Of a stretch of DNA of 64,000 nucleotides, positions 15,690-23,763 are shown piece after piece (position 1 is the first letter of the stretch; every line of letters begins with the position of its first letter). The translations under genes were made by a program, and so were the position numbers. The DNA lies in NCBI GenBank assembly GCA_020637675.1, contig JACKKD010000001.1, positions 496,001-560,000 on the forward strand. The letters run 5' to 3'. The notes beneath the pieces were generated by a model, which ran no database searches, was not told the origin of the DNA, and worked only from the letters and a program-made list of their open reading frames with translations. The DNA comes from Paracoccaceae bacterium. Lineage in GTDB: Bacteria; Pseudomonadota; Alphaproteobacteria; Rhodobacterales; Rhodobacteraceae.

Positions 15690-17027
15690 TCAGCCCGCCT
15701 GCCCCATCAGGCTCGCGTGAATGTCTTCCGCCGCGTCGCGGCCCTCGGCGACGGCGGTCACGGTCAGGTCCTCGCCCCCCGCCGCGCAGTCGCCCGCTGC
15801 CCACACACCGGGGACCGAGGTGCGGCCGGCGCCGCTGACGGCGATCTTGCCGCCCTCGATCTTCAACCCCTCGGGCGCGCCGAGAAGCGTCTGGCCGATG
15901 GCCTTCATCACCTGGTCGGCCTTCAGCCGGAAGGTCTGGCCGGTGGTCTTCAGCCCGCCGGGCATGTTTTCCGTATAGGCGAACTCCACCTCCGCCACCG
16001 CGCCGGTGCCGATGACGCGGACAGGGGCGGCGTTGTGGATGATGCGGACGCCGACCGAGGTCGCATGTTCCTGCTCGTCGGCCGAGGCGCTCATCTGCGA
16101 CTGGTCGCGGCGGTAGACGATGGTGACATTCTCGGCGCCGAGGAGTCTCGACTGCACCGCCGCGTCGACCGCCGTCATTCCGCCGCCGATCACCACCACG
16201 TCGCGGCCGATGGCGAGCTTCGACTTGTCTTCCGCCTGCCGCAGCTCCGCGATGAAATCCACGGCGTCGACGACATTGGCGAGTCCCTCGCCCTCGGCGC
16301 GGAGCGCGTTCACACCCCTGAGCCCGATGGCGAGAACCACCGCGTCATGCCCCGCCTTCAGCCTGTCGAGCGTCAGGCCCTGGCCGAGCGCCTTGCCCTT
16401 TTCCACGGCGATCCCGCCGATCTTCATGAGCCAGTCGACCTCGGCCTGGGCGAAGCCGTCCGGCGCCTTGTAGCTGGCGATCCCGTATTCGTTCAGCCCG
16501 CCCGCCTTGGGGCGCGCGTCGTAGATGACGACCTCATGGCCCTTCATGGCCAGCCGGTGCGCGGCGGCCAGCCCGGCAGGGCCGGCGCCGACGACTGCGA
16601 CGCGCTTGCCCGTCGGCTTGCCGCGGGTGAAGGGATGCACGCCCTTCTCCATCAGGCTGTCGGTGGCGTAGCGCTGGAGCCGTCCGATCTCCACCGGCTT
16701 GCCCTCCGCCACCTCGCGCACGCAGACCTCCTCGCAAAGCTGCTCGGTCGGACAGACGCGGGCGCACATGCCGCCAAGGATGTTCTGCGAGAAGATCGTC
16801 TTCGCCGCGGCCTCGGGCGTGCCGGTGGCGATCTGGCGGATGAAGAGCGGGATGTCGATCGTCGTCGGACATGCCGTCATGCAGGGCGCGTCGTGGCAGA
16901 AATAGCAGCGATCTGCAGCCACCCGCGCCTCGTGCGCATCGAAGCGGGGGGCGATGTCGGCGAAGTTCCGGGCATAGTCCCCCGGCCCCAGTCGTCCGGC
17001 GACGACGCCCGGCGTGAGCTGGTTCAT
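15690..17027 (-). CDS. preT: NAD-dependent dihydropyrimidine dehydrogenase subunit PreT
   Basis: A 445-residue flavoprotein that passes electrons from NADH to PreA. N-terminal cysteine clusters (CYFCHDAPCMTAC, CARVCPTEQLCEEVC) hold 4Fe-4S centres. Two Rossmann motifs follow: VAVVGAGPAGLAAA (about residue 145) and VVVIGGGMTAVDAA (about residue 280). ATG 17027 is preferred; a TTG six nt upstream has better spacing to GGGGAGG and is possible. The start overlaps the half-site TTGACCA. Confidence 0.95.
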   Translation of the reverse strand: MNQLTPGVVAGRLGPGDYARNFADIAPRFDAHEARVAADRCYFCHDAPCMTACPTTIDIPLFIRQIATGTPEAAAKTIFSQNILGGMCARVCPTEQLCEEVCVREVAEGKPVEIGRLQRYATDSLMEKGVHPFTRGKPTGKRVAVVGAGPAGLAAAHRLAMKGHEVVIYDARPKAGGLNEYGIASYKAPDGFAQAEVDWLMKIGGIAVEKGKALGQGLTLDRLKAGHDAVVLAIGLRGVNALRAEGEGLANVVDAVDFIAELRQAEDKSKLAIGRDVVVIGGGMTAVDAAVQSRLLGAENVTIVYRRDQSQMSASADEQEHATSVGVRIIHNAAPVRVIGTGAVAEVEFAYTENMPGGLKTTGQTFRLKADQVMKAIGQTLLGAPEGLKIEGGKIAVSGAGRTSVPGVWAAGDCAAGGEDLTVTAVAEGRDAAEDIHASLMGQAG

Positions 17028-17086
17028 GGTCAACGCGGCCTCCCCTTGGTTCTCTCGTTGTCGGAAGGCTGCCAGCGAATCATTTT

Positions 17087-17102
17087 TTTATCAATTGATA
17101 AA
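17087..17102. promoter_or_regulatory. 16-bp perfect palindrome between preT and accB
   Basis: TTTATCAATTGATAAA is a perfect palindrome in a short AT-rich island, about 60 nt upstream of preT and 150 nt upstream of accB. It is a strong operator candidate; the cognate factor is not evident, and it does not match the RutR motif. The rest of the spacer 17034-17255 holds a GGAAAG/CTTTCC inverted repeat (17152-17168) and a TATAAG at 17187 that may be the accB -10. Confidence 0.6.
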
Positions 17103-17255
17103 TTTTTGTGCCGCCTCCGGCTGCCGCGGCGCCGTGTGGGGGATGCCTGCGGGAAAGTGGCGCTTTCCTCCCCCCCGCCGAATGCGTATAAGCACGGGCG
17201 AGCCAAGGTCCGCGGGAAAAGACGGGCCACAGGACAGGACCGGTCGAGGATATCG

Positions 17256-17741
17256 ATGACAAAACCCACGCACGACAGCGACGTCGCCTTCATAGAAGCG
17301 CTGGCGGACCTCCTGAACCGCAGCGAACTGGCCGAGCTTTCGGTCAAGCGCGAATACGGCGAACATGACAGCCTGAACGTGAAGGTGTCGAAATACGCGG
17401 CCGTCGCGGCGGCGCCCGCCACCGCGGCCCCGGCGGCCCCGGCGGCCCCTGCCCCGGCGGCGCCCGCCGCTTCGCCCGCCGGCGCGGCAGCCGACCCGGC
17501 GAGCCACCCCGGCGCCGTGACCTCGCCCATGGTGGGGACCGCCTATCTTTCGCCGGAGCCGGGGGCCGAAGCCTTCGTCACCGTCGGCGCGCAGGTGAAG
17601 GAGGGCCAGACGCTCCTCATCATCGAGGCGATGAAGACGATGAACCACATTCCCGCGCCGCGGGGCGGGACCGTCCGGCGCATCCTCGTCGAGGATGGCA
17701 GCCCCGTCGAATACGGCGCGCCGCTTCTCATCATCGAGTGA
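17256..17741 (+). CDS. accB: Acetyl-CoA carboxylase biotin carboxyl carrier protein
   Basis: A 161-residue BCCP. The N-terminal segment (residues 1-48) is followed by an alanine/proline-rich linker (about residues 49-87) and the biotinyl domain with IIEAMKTMNHI, where K is the biotin site. EAMKMMN is more usual, so the Thr is a mild variant. GAGG lies seven nt before ATG 17256. accC follows 8 nt later, the standard arrangement. It supplies malonyl-CoA for fatty acid synthesis. Confidence 0.96.
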   Translation: MTKPTHDSDVAFIEALADLLNRSELAELSVKREYGEHDSLNVKVSKYAAVAAAPATAAPAAPAAPAPAAPAASPAGAAADPASHPGAVTSPMVGTAYLSPEPGAEAFVTVGAQVKEGQTLLIIEAMKTMNHIPAPRGGTVRRILVEDGSPVEYGAPLLIIE

Positions 17742-17749
17742 GGGCGCGG

Positions 17750-19096
17750 ATGTTCGAGAAAATCCTCGTCGCGAACCGGGGCGAGATCGCGCTCCGCGTG
17801 ATCCGCGCCTGCCGCGAGATGGGCATCCGCTCCGTCGCGGTGCATTCCACCGCGGATGCGGACGCCATGCACGTGCGCATGGCCGACGAGTCGGTCTGCA
17901 TCGGCCCGAACCCCTCGGCCCAAAGCTACCTTTCCATTCCCGCGATCATCTCCGCCTGCGAGATCACCGGAGCACAGGCGATCCACCCCGGCTACGGGTT
18001 CCTGAGCGAGAACGCCACCTTCGTGCAGGCGCTGGAGGATCACGGGATCGCCTTCATCGGTCCGACCGCGGAACACATCCGGATCATGGGCGACAAGATC
18101 ACCGCCAAGGAAACGGCAAAGTCGCTCGGCATTCCGGTCGTGCCGGGGTCGGACGGCGGCGTGCCGGACCTGGCGGCCGCAAAGCGTGTCGCGCTGGAAA
18201 TCGGCTACCCCGTGATCATCAAGGCCACCGCCGGCGGCGGCGGACGCGGCATGAAGGTCGCCGAGGACGAGGCGGCAATCGAGATCGCCTTCCGCACCGC
18301 CCGGGCCGAGGCCAAGGCGGCCTTCGGCAACGACGAGGTCTATCTGGAGAAATACCTCCAGAAGCCGCGCCACATCGAGATCCAGGTGTTCGGCGACGGC
18401 AAGGGCCATGCCGTCCATCTGGGCGAGCGCGACTGTTCGCTCCAGCGCCGCCACCAGAAGGTCTTCGAGGAGGCTCCCGGCCCCGTCATCACGCCGCAGA
18501 AGCGCGCCGAGATCGGGCGTATCTGCGCGGAAGCGGTGGCGAAGATCAACTACATCGGCGCGGGCACCATCGAGTTCCTCTTCGAGGACGGCGAATTCTA
18601 CTTCATCGAGATGAACACACGGCTGCAGGTGGAGCATCCGGTGACCGAAGCGATCTTCGGCGTCGATCTCGTGCGCGAGCAGATCCGTGTGGCGGACGGC
18701 TATCCGCTGTCGTTCACGCAGGATGACCTCGTCATCAACGGCCATGCCATCGAGGTCCGGATCAACGCCGAGAAGCTTCCGAACTTCTCGCCCTGCCCTG
18801 GCAAGATCACGCATTACCACGCGCCGGGCGGGCTGGGTGTGCGGATGGATTCGGCGCTTTATGACGGCTATACCATCCCGCCCTACTACGACAGCCTCAT
18901 CGGCAAGCTGATCGTCCACGGTCGCGACCGGCCGGAAGCGCTGATGCGGCTGAAGCGCGCCTTGAGCGAGCTCATCGTGGACGGGGTGGACACCACCATC
19001 CCGCTCTTCCACGCCCTTCTCGCGGAAGAGGACATCCAGACCGGCAACTATTCGATCCACTGGCTCGAAAAGTGGCTCGCGCGCACGTTCGGGTGA
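17750..19096 (+). CDS. accC: Acetyl-CoA carboxylase biotin carboxylase subunit
   Basis: A 448-residue biotin carboxylase. It begins MFEKILVANRGEIALRV, has the glycine-rich ATP-grasp loop ATAGGGGRGM (about residue 160), HLGERDCSLQRRHQK, and the active-site stretch FIEMNTRLQVEHPVTE. Length and order after accB are standard. Translation is likely coupled to accB. Confidence 0.97.
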   Translation: MFEKILVANRGEIALRVIRACREMGIRSVAVHSTADADAMHVRMADESVCIGPNPSAQSYLSIPAIISACEITGAQAIHPGYGFLSENATFVQALEDHGIAFIGPTAEHIRIMGDKITAKETAKSLGIPVVPGSDGGVPDLAAAKRVALEIGYPVIIKATAGGGGRGMKVAEDEAAIEIAFRTARAEAKAAFGNDEVYLEKYLQKPRHIEIQVFGDGKGHAVHLGERDCSLQRRHQKVFEEAPGPVITPQKRAEIGRICAEAVAKINYIGAGTIEFLFEDGEFYFIEMNTRLQVEHPVTEAIFGVDLVREQIRVADGYPLSFTQDDLVINGHAIEVRINAEKLPNFSPCPGKITHYHAPGGLGVRMDSALYDGYTIPPYYDSLIGKLIVHGRDRPEALMRLKRALSELIVDGVDTTIPLFHALLAEEDIQTGNYSIHWLEKWLARTFG

Positions 19097-19115
19097 GCCG
19101 GCTGCCCTTGCGGCC

Positions 19116-19745
19116 ATGCTGACCCCCGAGATGATGCTCGCGGGCTATGCCAGGGGGATATTTCCCATGGCGGAGTCGCGCGACGAGTCGCACCTCCACT
19201 GGGTCGATCCGCGCCGGCGGGGCATCTTCCCGCTGGAAAGTTTCCACATTTCCCGGTCCCTTGCCCGGGCCATCCGCCAAGAGAATTACACAATTCGAAC
19301 AGACAGTGCCTTTTCGGCTGTCGTCCGATCCTGCGCGTCTCGTCCCGAAACCTGGATCAACGCGCCCCTTCTCGCGGTCTACGACCGGCTGCACGCAATG
19401 GGCCACGCGCACACGCTCGAGGTCTGGCAGGAGGGCGACCTGACCGGCGGCGTCTTCGGCGTGACGCTGGGTGCCGCCTTCTTCGGCGAAAGCATGTTCT
19501 CCTTGCGAACCGATGCGTCGAAGATCGCGCTGGCCTATCTGGTGGACCGGCTCAGGCAGGCGGGATTCACGCTCTTCGATACGCAGTTCCTGACGCCCCA
19601 CCTCGCCTCGCTCGGTGCCATCGAGATTCCGCGCGCCGCCTATCACGCGCAGCTCAGGGCGGCTCTGGCGCGGGAGGCCGACTTCACCTTGCCGGAGGTG
19701 CCCGACCCTCACTCGCTCCTGCAGCGGATGACCCATACGTCGTAG
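19116..19745 (+). CDS. aat: Leucyl/phenylalanyl-tRNA-protein transferase
   Basis: A 209-residue enzyme that adds Leu or Phe to N-terminal Arg/Lys of proteins, marking them for ClpS/ClpAP. Family motifs are clear: GYARGIFPMAE (about residue 10), WVDPRRRGIFPLE, GGVFGVTLGAAFFGESMFS and FDTQFLTPHLASLG. It starts 19 nt after accC. Its last 37 nt overlap the end of the convergent DUF2155 gene. Confidence 0.96.
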   Translation: MLTPEMMLAGYARGIFPMAESRDESHLHWVDPRRRGIFPLESFHISRSLARAIRQENYTIRTDSAFSAVVRSCASRPETWINAPLLAVYDRLHAMGHAHTLEVWQEGDLTGGVFGVTLGAAFFGESMFSLRTDASKIALAYLVDRLRQAGFTLFDTQFLTPHLASLGAIEIPRAAYHAQLRAALAREADFTLPEVPDPHSLLQRMTHTS

Positions 19746-20065
19746 CGCGGGTCGTCGAGCGCCGAGAGCGCGGGGCTTGCCGCGACCATCCAGCCGTCGA
19801 ATACCGCGGCCCCGGTCGCGGTGTCGGTGATGGTCAGGTGCGCATAGGCGTTCGCCGAAGGGTCCGCGACCGGGTAGCGGCAATCCGACAGCGTCACGGC
19901 AAGGCGCCCGAAGGGCACGGTCGCTCCCATCGCCACCTCGAGGTCGGTCGTCTCGCCCGACACCTTGTCCAGCGCCCTCAGAAGGGCGCCCGGTGCGCTC
20001 GCGACCTCGTCCGCCGCCGCGCCCGCACCCGCGAGCGCGAGGACGAGCGCCAGGACATGCCTCAT
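19709..20065 (-). CDS. DUF2155 domain periplasmic protein
   Basis: A 118-residue secreted protein with a signal peptide (cleavage near AGAAADE, residue 18) and the DUF2155 core: ALDKVSG, FGRLAVTLSDCRYP and FDGWMVAASPALSALDDPRYDVWVI. The family is widespread in alphaproteobacteria beside the NDUFA12 gene; its role is unknown. Its start overlaps the end of the MlaD-like gene by 4 nt. Confidence 0.9.
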   Translation of the reverse strand: MRHVLALVLALAGAGAAADEVASAPGALLRALDKVSGETTDLEVAMGATVPFGRLAVTLSDCRYPVADPSANAYAHLTITDTATGAAVFDGWMVAASPALSALDDPRYDVWVIRCRSE

Positions 20066-20532
20066 GGTGCCGGCGTCTCGGGGGCGTCGCCCGCTGCCGC
20101 GCCCACGAACTTCATCAGGAGAGCGATCACGCTGACGGCACCCTGCGTGTCCTCGATCTCCGCCCCCGGCGCGAGATCGGAGGGGCTGCCGCCGGGAAGT
20201 ATCTCCACGAAGGCGCCGCCGAGAAGGCCCTCGGAGGCGATGACGATGGTGCTGTCATCGGGGACGGCGACGCCGTTCCGCACCGTCACCTTGGCATCGG
20301 CGAAGAAGGTCTTGGGATTGAGCGCGAGGTCGGTGACGGTGCCGACCTTGACGCCCGCCATGCGCACGTCGGTGCCGACGGTTATCCCCTCGACCGAACG
20401 GAAGCTCGCCATCAGCTCGTAGCTGTCGGTCGCGCGGGTAAGCCCCTCGCCGCCCGACGCATAGACGAGAAACCCGACCGCCGCGGCCAGCACGCCCGCG
20501 CCGGTCAGAACCTCTGTGACGCTCTCTGCCAT
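20062..20532 (-). CDS. mlaD: MlaD-family outer membrane lipid asymmetry protein
   Basis: A 156-residue protein with one N-terminal transmembrane helix (about residues 8-26) and an MCE/MlaD domain containing VEGITVGTDVRMAGVKVG and IVIASEGLLGGAFVEILPGG. It anchors in the inner membrane and relays phospholipid in the Mla system. The rest of the Mla operon is not in this window. It is 14 nt after the NDUFA12 gene. Confidence 0.9.
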   Translation of the reverse strand: MAESVTEVLTGAGVLAAAVGFLVYASGGEGLTRATDSYELMASFRSVEGITVGTDVRMAGVKVGTVTDLALNPKTFFADAKVTVRNGVAVPDDSTIVIASEGLLGGAFVEILPGGSPSDLAPGAEIEDTQGAVSVIALLMKFVGAAAGDAPETPAP

Positions 20533-20546
20533 GTCCGTCGGGCTTC

Positions 20547-20921
20547 CTATTCCGGGCTCCAGGCCTCGTAGTCGCGCCGCTCGGCCGGGCGGGCCTGACG
20601 GAGCGAGCCTGCCGGCGCATAGGCGAGCGCGGTGCCGGTCAGGTTTTCCTGATGCGGCTTTTCCCACGCCCTGTGCTTCAGCGCGGCCTTCGTCGGCGGC
20701 TGATCCCAGGTGAAATGCAGCCACCCATGCCAGTCCGGGCTGACGCGCGAGGCCTCGGATTCGCCGTTGTAGATGACCCAGCGCCGCTTGCCGTCGCGGG
20801 TCTGGTAGAAGACGTTGCCCTGGTCGTCCTCGCCCACCTTCACGCCCCTGCGCCAGGTGAATATCTGGGTGCCGAGCGTCTGGCTGTTCCACCAGGTCAG
20901 CAGGCGAAGCAGAAAATTCAT
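20547..20921 (-). CDS. NADH:ubiquinone oxidoreductase accessory subunit NDUFA12
   Basis: A 124-residue protein of the 17.2-kDa/B17.2 complex I subunit family, found in alphaproteobacteria and mitochondria. Typical features: LLTWWNSQTLGTQIFTWRRG at the N-terminus, GNVFYQTRDGKRRWVIYNGE, and SPDWHGWLHFTWDQPP. It associates with the peripheral arm of complex I. Confidence 0.95.
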   Translation of the reverse strand: MNFLLRLLTWWNSQTLGTQIFTWRRGVKVGEDDQGNVFYQTRDGKRRWVIYNGESEASRVSPDWHGWLHFTWDQPPTKAALKHRAWEKPHQENLTGTALAYAPAGSLRQARPAERRDYEAWSPE

Positions 20922-20988
20922 GGGCGACCTCCGGGCATTGCTGCCCCCTTATAGCGCAGGTGCCGGCGAGGTCCAGAGGAGAGGGCGG

Positions 20989-21519
20989 TTACGGCCGCCC
21001 TTCCGAAGCGATACGCACCCGACCGGCGAGACGCGCCGCAGGGGCGTAGAGGTGCAGCGTCCCGTCCGTGAGATCGCGGTAATACTGCGCCCCCGGCTCC
21101 CTCAGTACCCGTCCTATCTCGGCAGAGAGCGACCGCCCGACATAGGCGACGCAGCGCTCGACCGGTTCAAGGGCCGCCGTGTCCGCGAAGGCCAAAGGCG
21201 TCGGCCGCCACAGTCCGCCGAAGCGAAGATCGCGGTTGTGCCGCAGGGCTGCGCGCGGCGGGGCGGACGGCGCATTCACGCCGAGGCGTACGAAGACATG
21301 CTGGCAGCTCTCCTCCGGCGCAGAAGCGGAATATCGGCTGCTCAGGACTTCGTCGAAGGGAAGAACACCATCGAACAATCGTTCGGCGTATCCGTGCGAA
21401 ACCTGCCTGGGATCGTCCGGCGACATCAGTGCGAGGATGATCTGAGGGGTCCCCTGAAAGATCGACCACAAGGCAAGCGGAACAAGCGCCAAGGCAAGAA
21501 CGCGGATCAGCGTATTCAT
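20989..21519 (-). CDS. Hypothetical secreted or membrane-anchored protein
   Basis: 176 residues from ATG 21519, with GGAG 11 nt upstream. It has a single long hydrophobic N-terminal segment (about residues 5-32), either an uncleaved anchor or a signal peptide. The rest is soluble with two cysteines (SCQHVFVRLG, ERCVAYVG), possibly a disulfide. I do not recognise the family. It lies between NDUFA12 and clpX on the same strand. Confidence 0.75.
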   Translation of the reverse strand: MNTLIRVLALALVPLALWSIFQGTPQIILALMSPDDPRQVSHGYAERLFDGVLPFDEVLSSRYSASAPEESCQHVFVRLGVNAPSAPPRAALRHNRDLRFGGLWRPTPLAFADTAALEPVERCVAYVGRSLSAEIGRVLREPGAQYYRDLTDGTLHLYAPAARLAGRVRIASEGRP

Positions 21520-21577
21520 GTGCGGAGACGCTCCATGAGACCTGCGGAGGGCATCGCACTGCCTTCCTGGCAGCTAC

Positions 21578-22849
21578 TTATCCCGCCGTTGCGGTCTTTT
21601 CGCTCTTCTTGGTGTCGGCGTGGATGAGAAGCGGCTTGGCGCCGTTGTCCACCGCCTCCTCGTTCACCACGACTTCCTCGACCGAGGTCAGGCCGGGCAG
21701 TTCGAACATCGTGTCCAGCAGGATGTCCTCCATGATCGACCTGAGACCCCGCGCGCCGGTCTTGCGCTTGATCGCGCGCTTGGCGATGGCCGTCAGCGCG
21801 TCGGCGGTGAAGGTCAGTTTCACATCCTCGAGGTCGAAAAGCCGCTGGTACTGCTTTACCAGCGCGTTCTTCGGCTGGGTGAGGATCGTGACCAGCGCAT
21901 CCTCGTCAAGGTCGGTCAGCGTGGCGATGACCGGCAGGCGGCCTACGAATTCCGGGATCAGCCCGAACTTCAGCAGATCCTCCGGTTCAAGCTCGCCGAA
22001 GAGTTCGCCGGCGCCGCGCGAATCGGGATCCTTCACCTCGGCGCCGAAGCCGATGGCGCTGCCCTTGCCGCGCTGCGCGATGATGCGCTCGAGCCCGGCA
22101 AAGGCGCCGCCGCAGATGAAGAGGATGTTGGTCGTGTCCACCTGCAGGAATTCCTGCTGCGGATGCTTGCGCCCGCCCTGCGGCGGCACGGAGGCAACCG
22201 TGCCTTCCATGATCTTCAGAAGCGCCTGCTGCACGCCCTCGCCCGAGACGTCCCGCGTGATCGAGGGGTTGTCGGACTTGCGGGTGATCTTGTCGACCTC
22301 GTCGATATAGACGATGCCGCGCTGCGCGCGCTCGACGTTGTATTCGCTGGCCTGAAGCAATTTCAGGATGATGTTTTCCACATCCTCGCCGACATAGCCC
22401 GCCTCGGTCAGCGTCGTCGCGTCGGCCATCGTGAAGGGCACGTCGAGGATGCGGGCCAGCGTCTGCGCCAGAAGCGTCTTGCCGCAGCCGGTCGGGCCGA
22501 TCAGCAGGATGTTCGACTTCGACAGCTCGATGTCGGCGGATTTCGAGGCGTGATTGAGCCGCTTGTAGTGGTTGTGGACCGCGACCGACAGCACGCGCTT
22601 GGCGTGTTCCTGGCCGATGACGTAATCGTCGAGCACCTTGCAGATGTCGCGCGGCGTGGGCACGCCGTCGGTGGATTTCAGGCCGGTGGTCTTCGTCTCC
22701 TCCCGGATAATGTCCATGCAAAGCTCGACGCACTCATCGCAGATGAACACGGTCGGACCGGCGATCAGCTTCCTGACCTCATGCTGGCTCTTTCCGCAGA
22801 ACGAGCAGTAGAGCGTGTTCTTGCTGTCGCTGCCTTGGTTTGTCGCCAT
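21578..22849 (-). CDS. clpX: ClpXP protease ATP-dependent unfoldase ClpX
   Basis: A 423-residue AAA+ unfoldase. It has an N-terminal zinc-binding domain (LYCSFCGKS, FICDECVELC), Walker A GPTGCGKTLLA (about residue 122), Walker B VYIDEVDKI, and the sensor region KTGARGLRSIMEDILLD. ATG 22849 has GAGGG upstream. It is 133 nt downstream of clpP on the same strand, the usual order. Confidence 0.97.
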   Translation of the reverse strand: MATNQGSDSKNTLYCSFCGKSQHEVRKLIAGPTVFICDECVELCMDIIREETKTTGLKSTDGVPTPRDICKVLDDYVIGQEHAKRVLSVAVHNHYKRLNHASKSADIELSKSNILLIGPTGCGKTLLAQTLARILDVPFTMADATTLTEAGYVGEDVENIILKLLQASEYNVERAQRGIVYIDEVDKITRKSDNPSITRDVSGEGVQQALLKIMEGTVASVPPQGGRKHPQQEFLQVDTTNILFICGGAFAGLERIIAQRGKGSAIGFGAEVKDPDSRGAGELFGELEPEDLLKFGLIPEFVGRLPVIATLTDLDEDALVTILTQPKNALVKQYQRLFDLEDVKLTFTADALTAIAKRAIKRKTGARGLRSIMEDILLDTMFELPGLTSVEEVVVNEEAVDNGAKPLLIHADTKKSEKTATAG

Positions 22850-22982
22850 CGTCACCCTCTGCGGCCCGTTCGCAAATCCGTCGGATCGTTGTGGCTGCCC
22901 TTTTCGACAAGATTAGGGCAGCCCCTCCGTCACCACAATGCCAAATTGCCCGCCGCGCGTTCACGCTTGCGGGCGCCCGGCA

Positions 22983-23612
22983 TCACGCCTTCTTCTCTTC
23001 GCCCGGCCGCGCCGAGAGGATCTCGTCGATGAGACCCCAGTCCTTCGCATCCTCTGGCGACATGAAGTTGTCACGCTCCAGCGCCGCCTCCACCTTCTTG
23101 ATCGGCTGGCCGGTGTGCCTGTGGTAGATCTCGTTCAGACGGTCCTTCAGCTTCTGCGTCTCCTGCGCATGGATCATGATGTCCGTCGCCTGGCCCTGGT
23201 AGCCGCCCGAGGGCTGGTGCACCATGATCCGGCTGTTCGGGAGCGAAAAGCGCATTCCCTTCTCGCCCGCCGTGAGGAGGAGCGAGCCCATCGAGGCCGC
23301 CTGGCCGATGACAAGCGTGGAGACCTTCGGCCGGATGTACTGCATCGTGTCGTAGATGGAGAGACCGCTCGTCACCACCCCGCCCGGCGAGTTGATGTAC
23401 ATCGCGATTTCCTTCGAGGGGTTCTCCGCCTCGAGAAACAGGAGCTGGGCGCAGATCAGCGTCGACATGCCGTCATGCACGGGGCCGGCGAGGAAGATGA
23501 TCCGCTCCTTCAGGAGGCGCGAATAGATGTCATAGGCCCGTTCCCCGCGCGAGGTCTGTTCGACGACCATCGGCACGAGCGTGTTCATGTAGATGTCATA
23601 AGGGTCTTTCAT
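22983..23612 (-). CDS. clpP: ATP-dependent Clp protease proteolytic subunit ClpP
   Basis: A 209-residue serine peptidase with the catalytic serine in GQAASMGSLLL, histidine in RIMVHQPSGG, and the aspartate region typical of ClpP. The short propeptide (LVPMVVEQ near residue 12) matches the family. It forms the tetradecameric chamber used with ClpX. Confidence 0.97.
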   Translation of the reverse strand: MKDPYDIYMNTLVPMVVEQTSRGERAYDIYSRLLKERIIFLAGPVHDGMSTLICAQLLFLEAENPSKEIAMYINSPGGVVTSGLSIYDTMQYIRPKVSTLVIGQAASMGSLLLTAGEKGMRFSLPNSRIMVHQPSGGYQGQATDIMIHAQETQKLKDRLNEIYHRHTGQPIKKVEAALERDNFMSPEDAKDWGLIDEILSARPGEEKKA

Positions 23613-23763
23613 CGTCGTCCGCCTGTCGCTGTTCCCGGGTGAAATGCTTATGCCTCGAACCTTACCCTTGTCTTAGTGACGCGCACCTGTGGCCGCAAGG
23701 GCGGGTCTGGACGAAACCCGTCTGCGCGTGGCTATCTGGCCCGGGATGCGCCGGGAGGGGCCG

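Noticed and set aside
14331..17255. Long plus-strand open frame running into accB
   Set aside because: It is antisense to preA and preT; long open frames opposite real genes are common in high-GC DNA.
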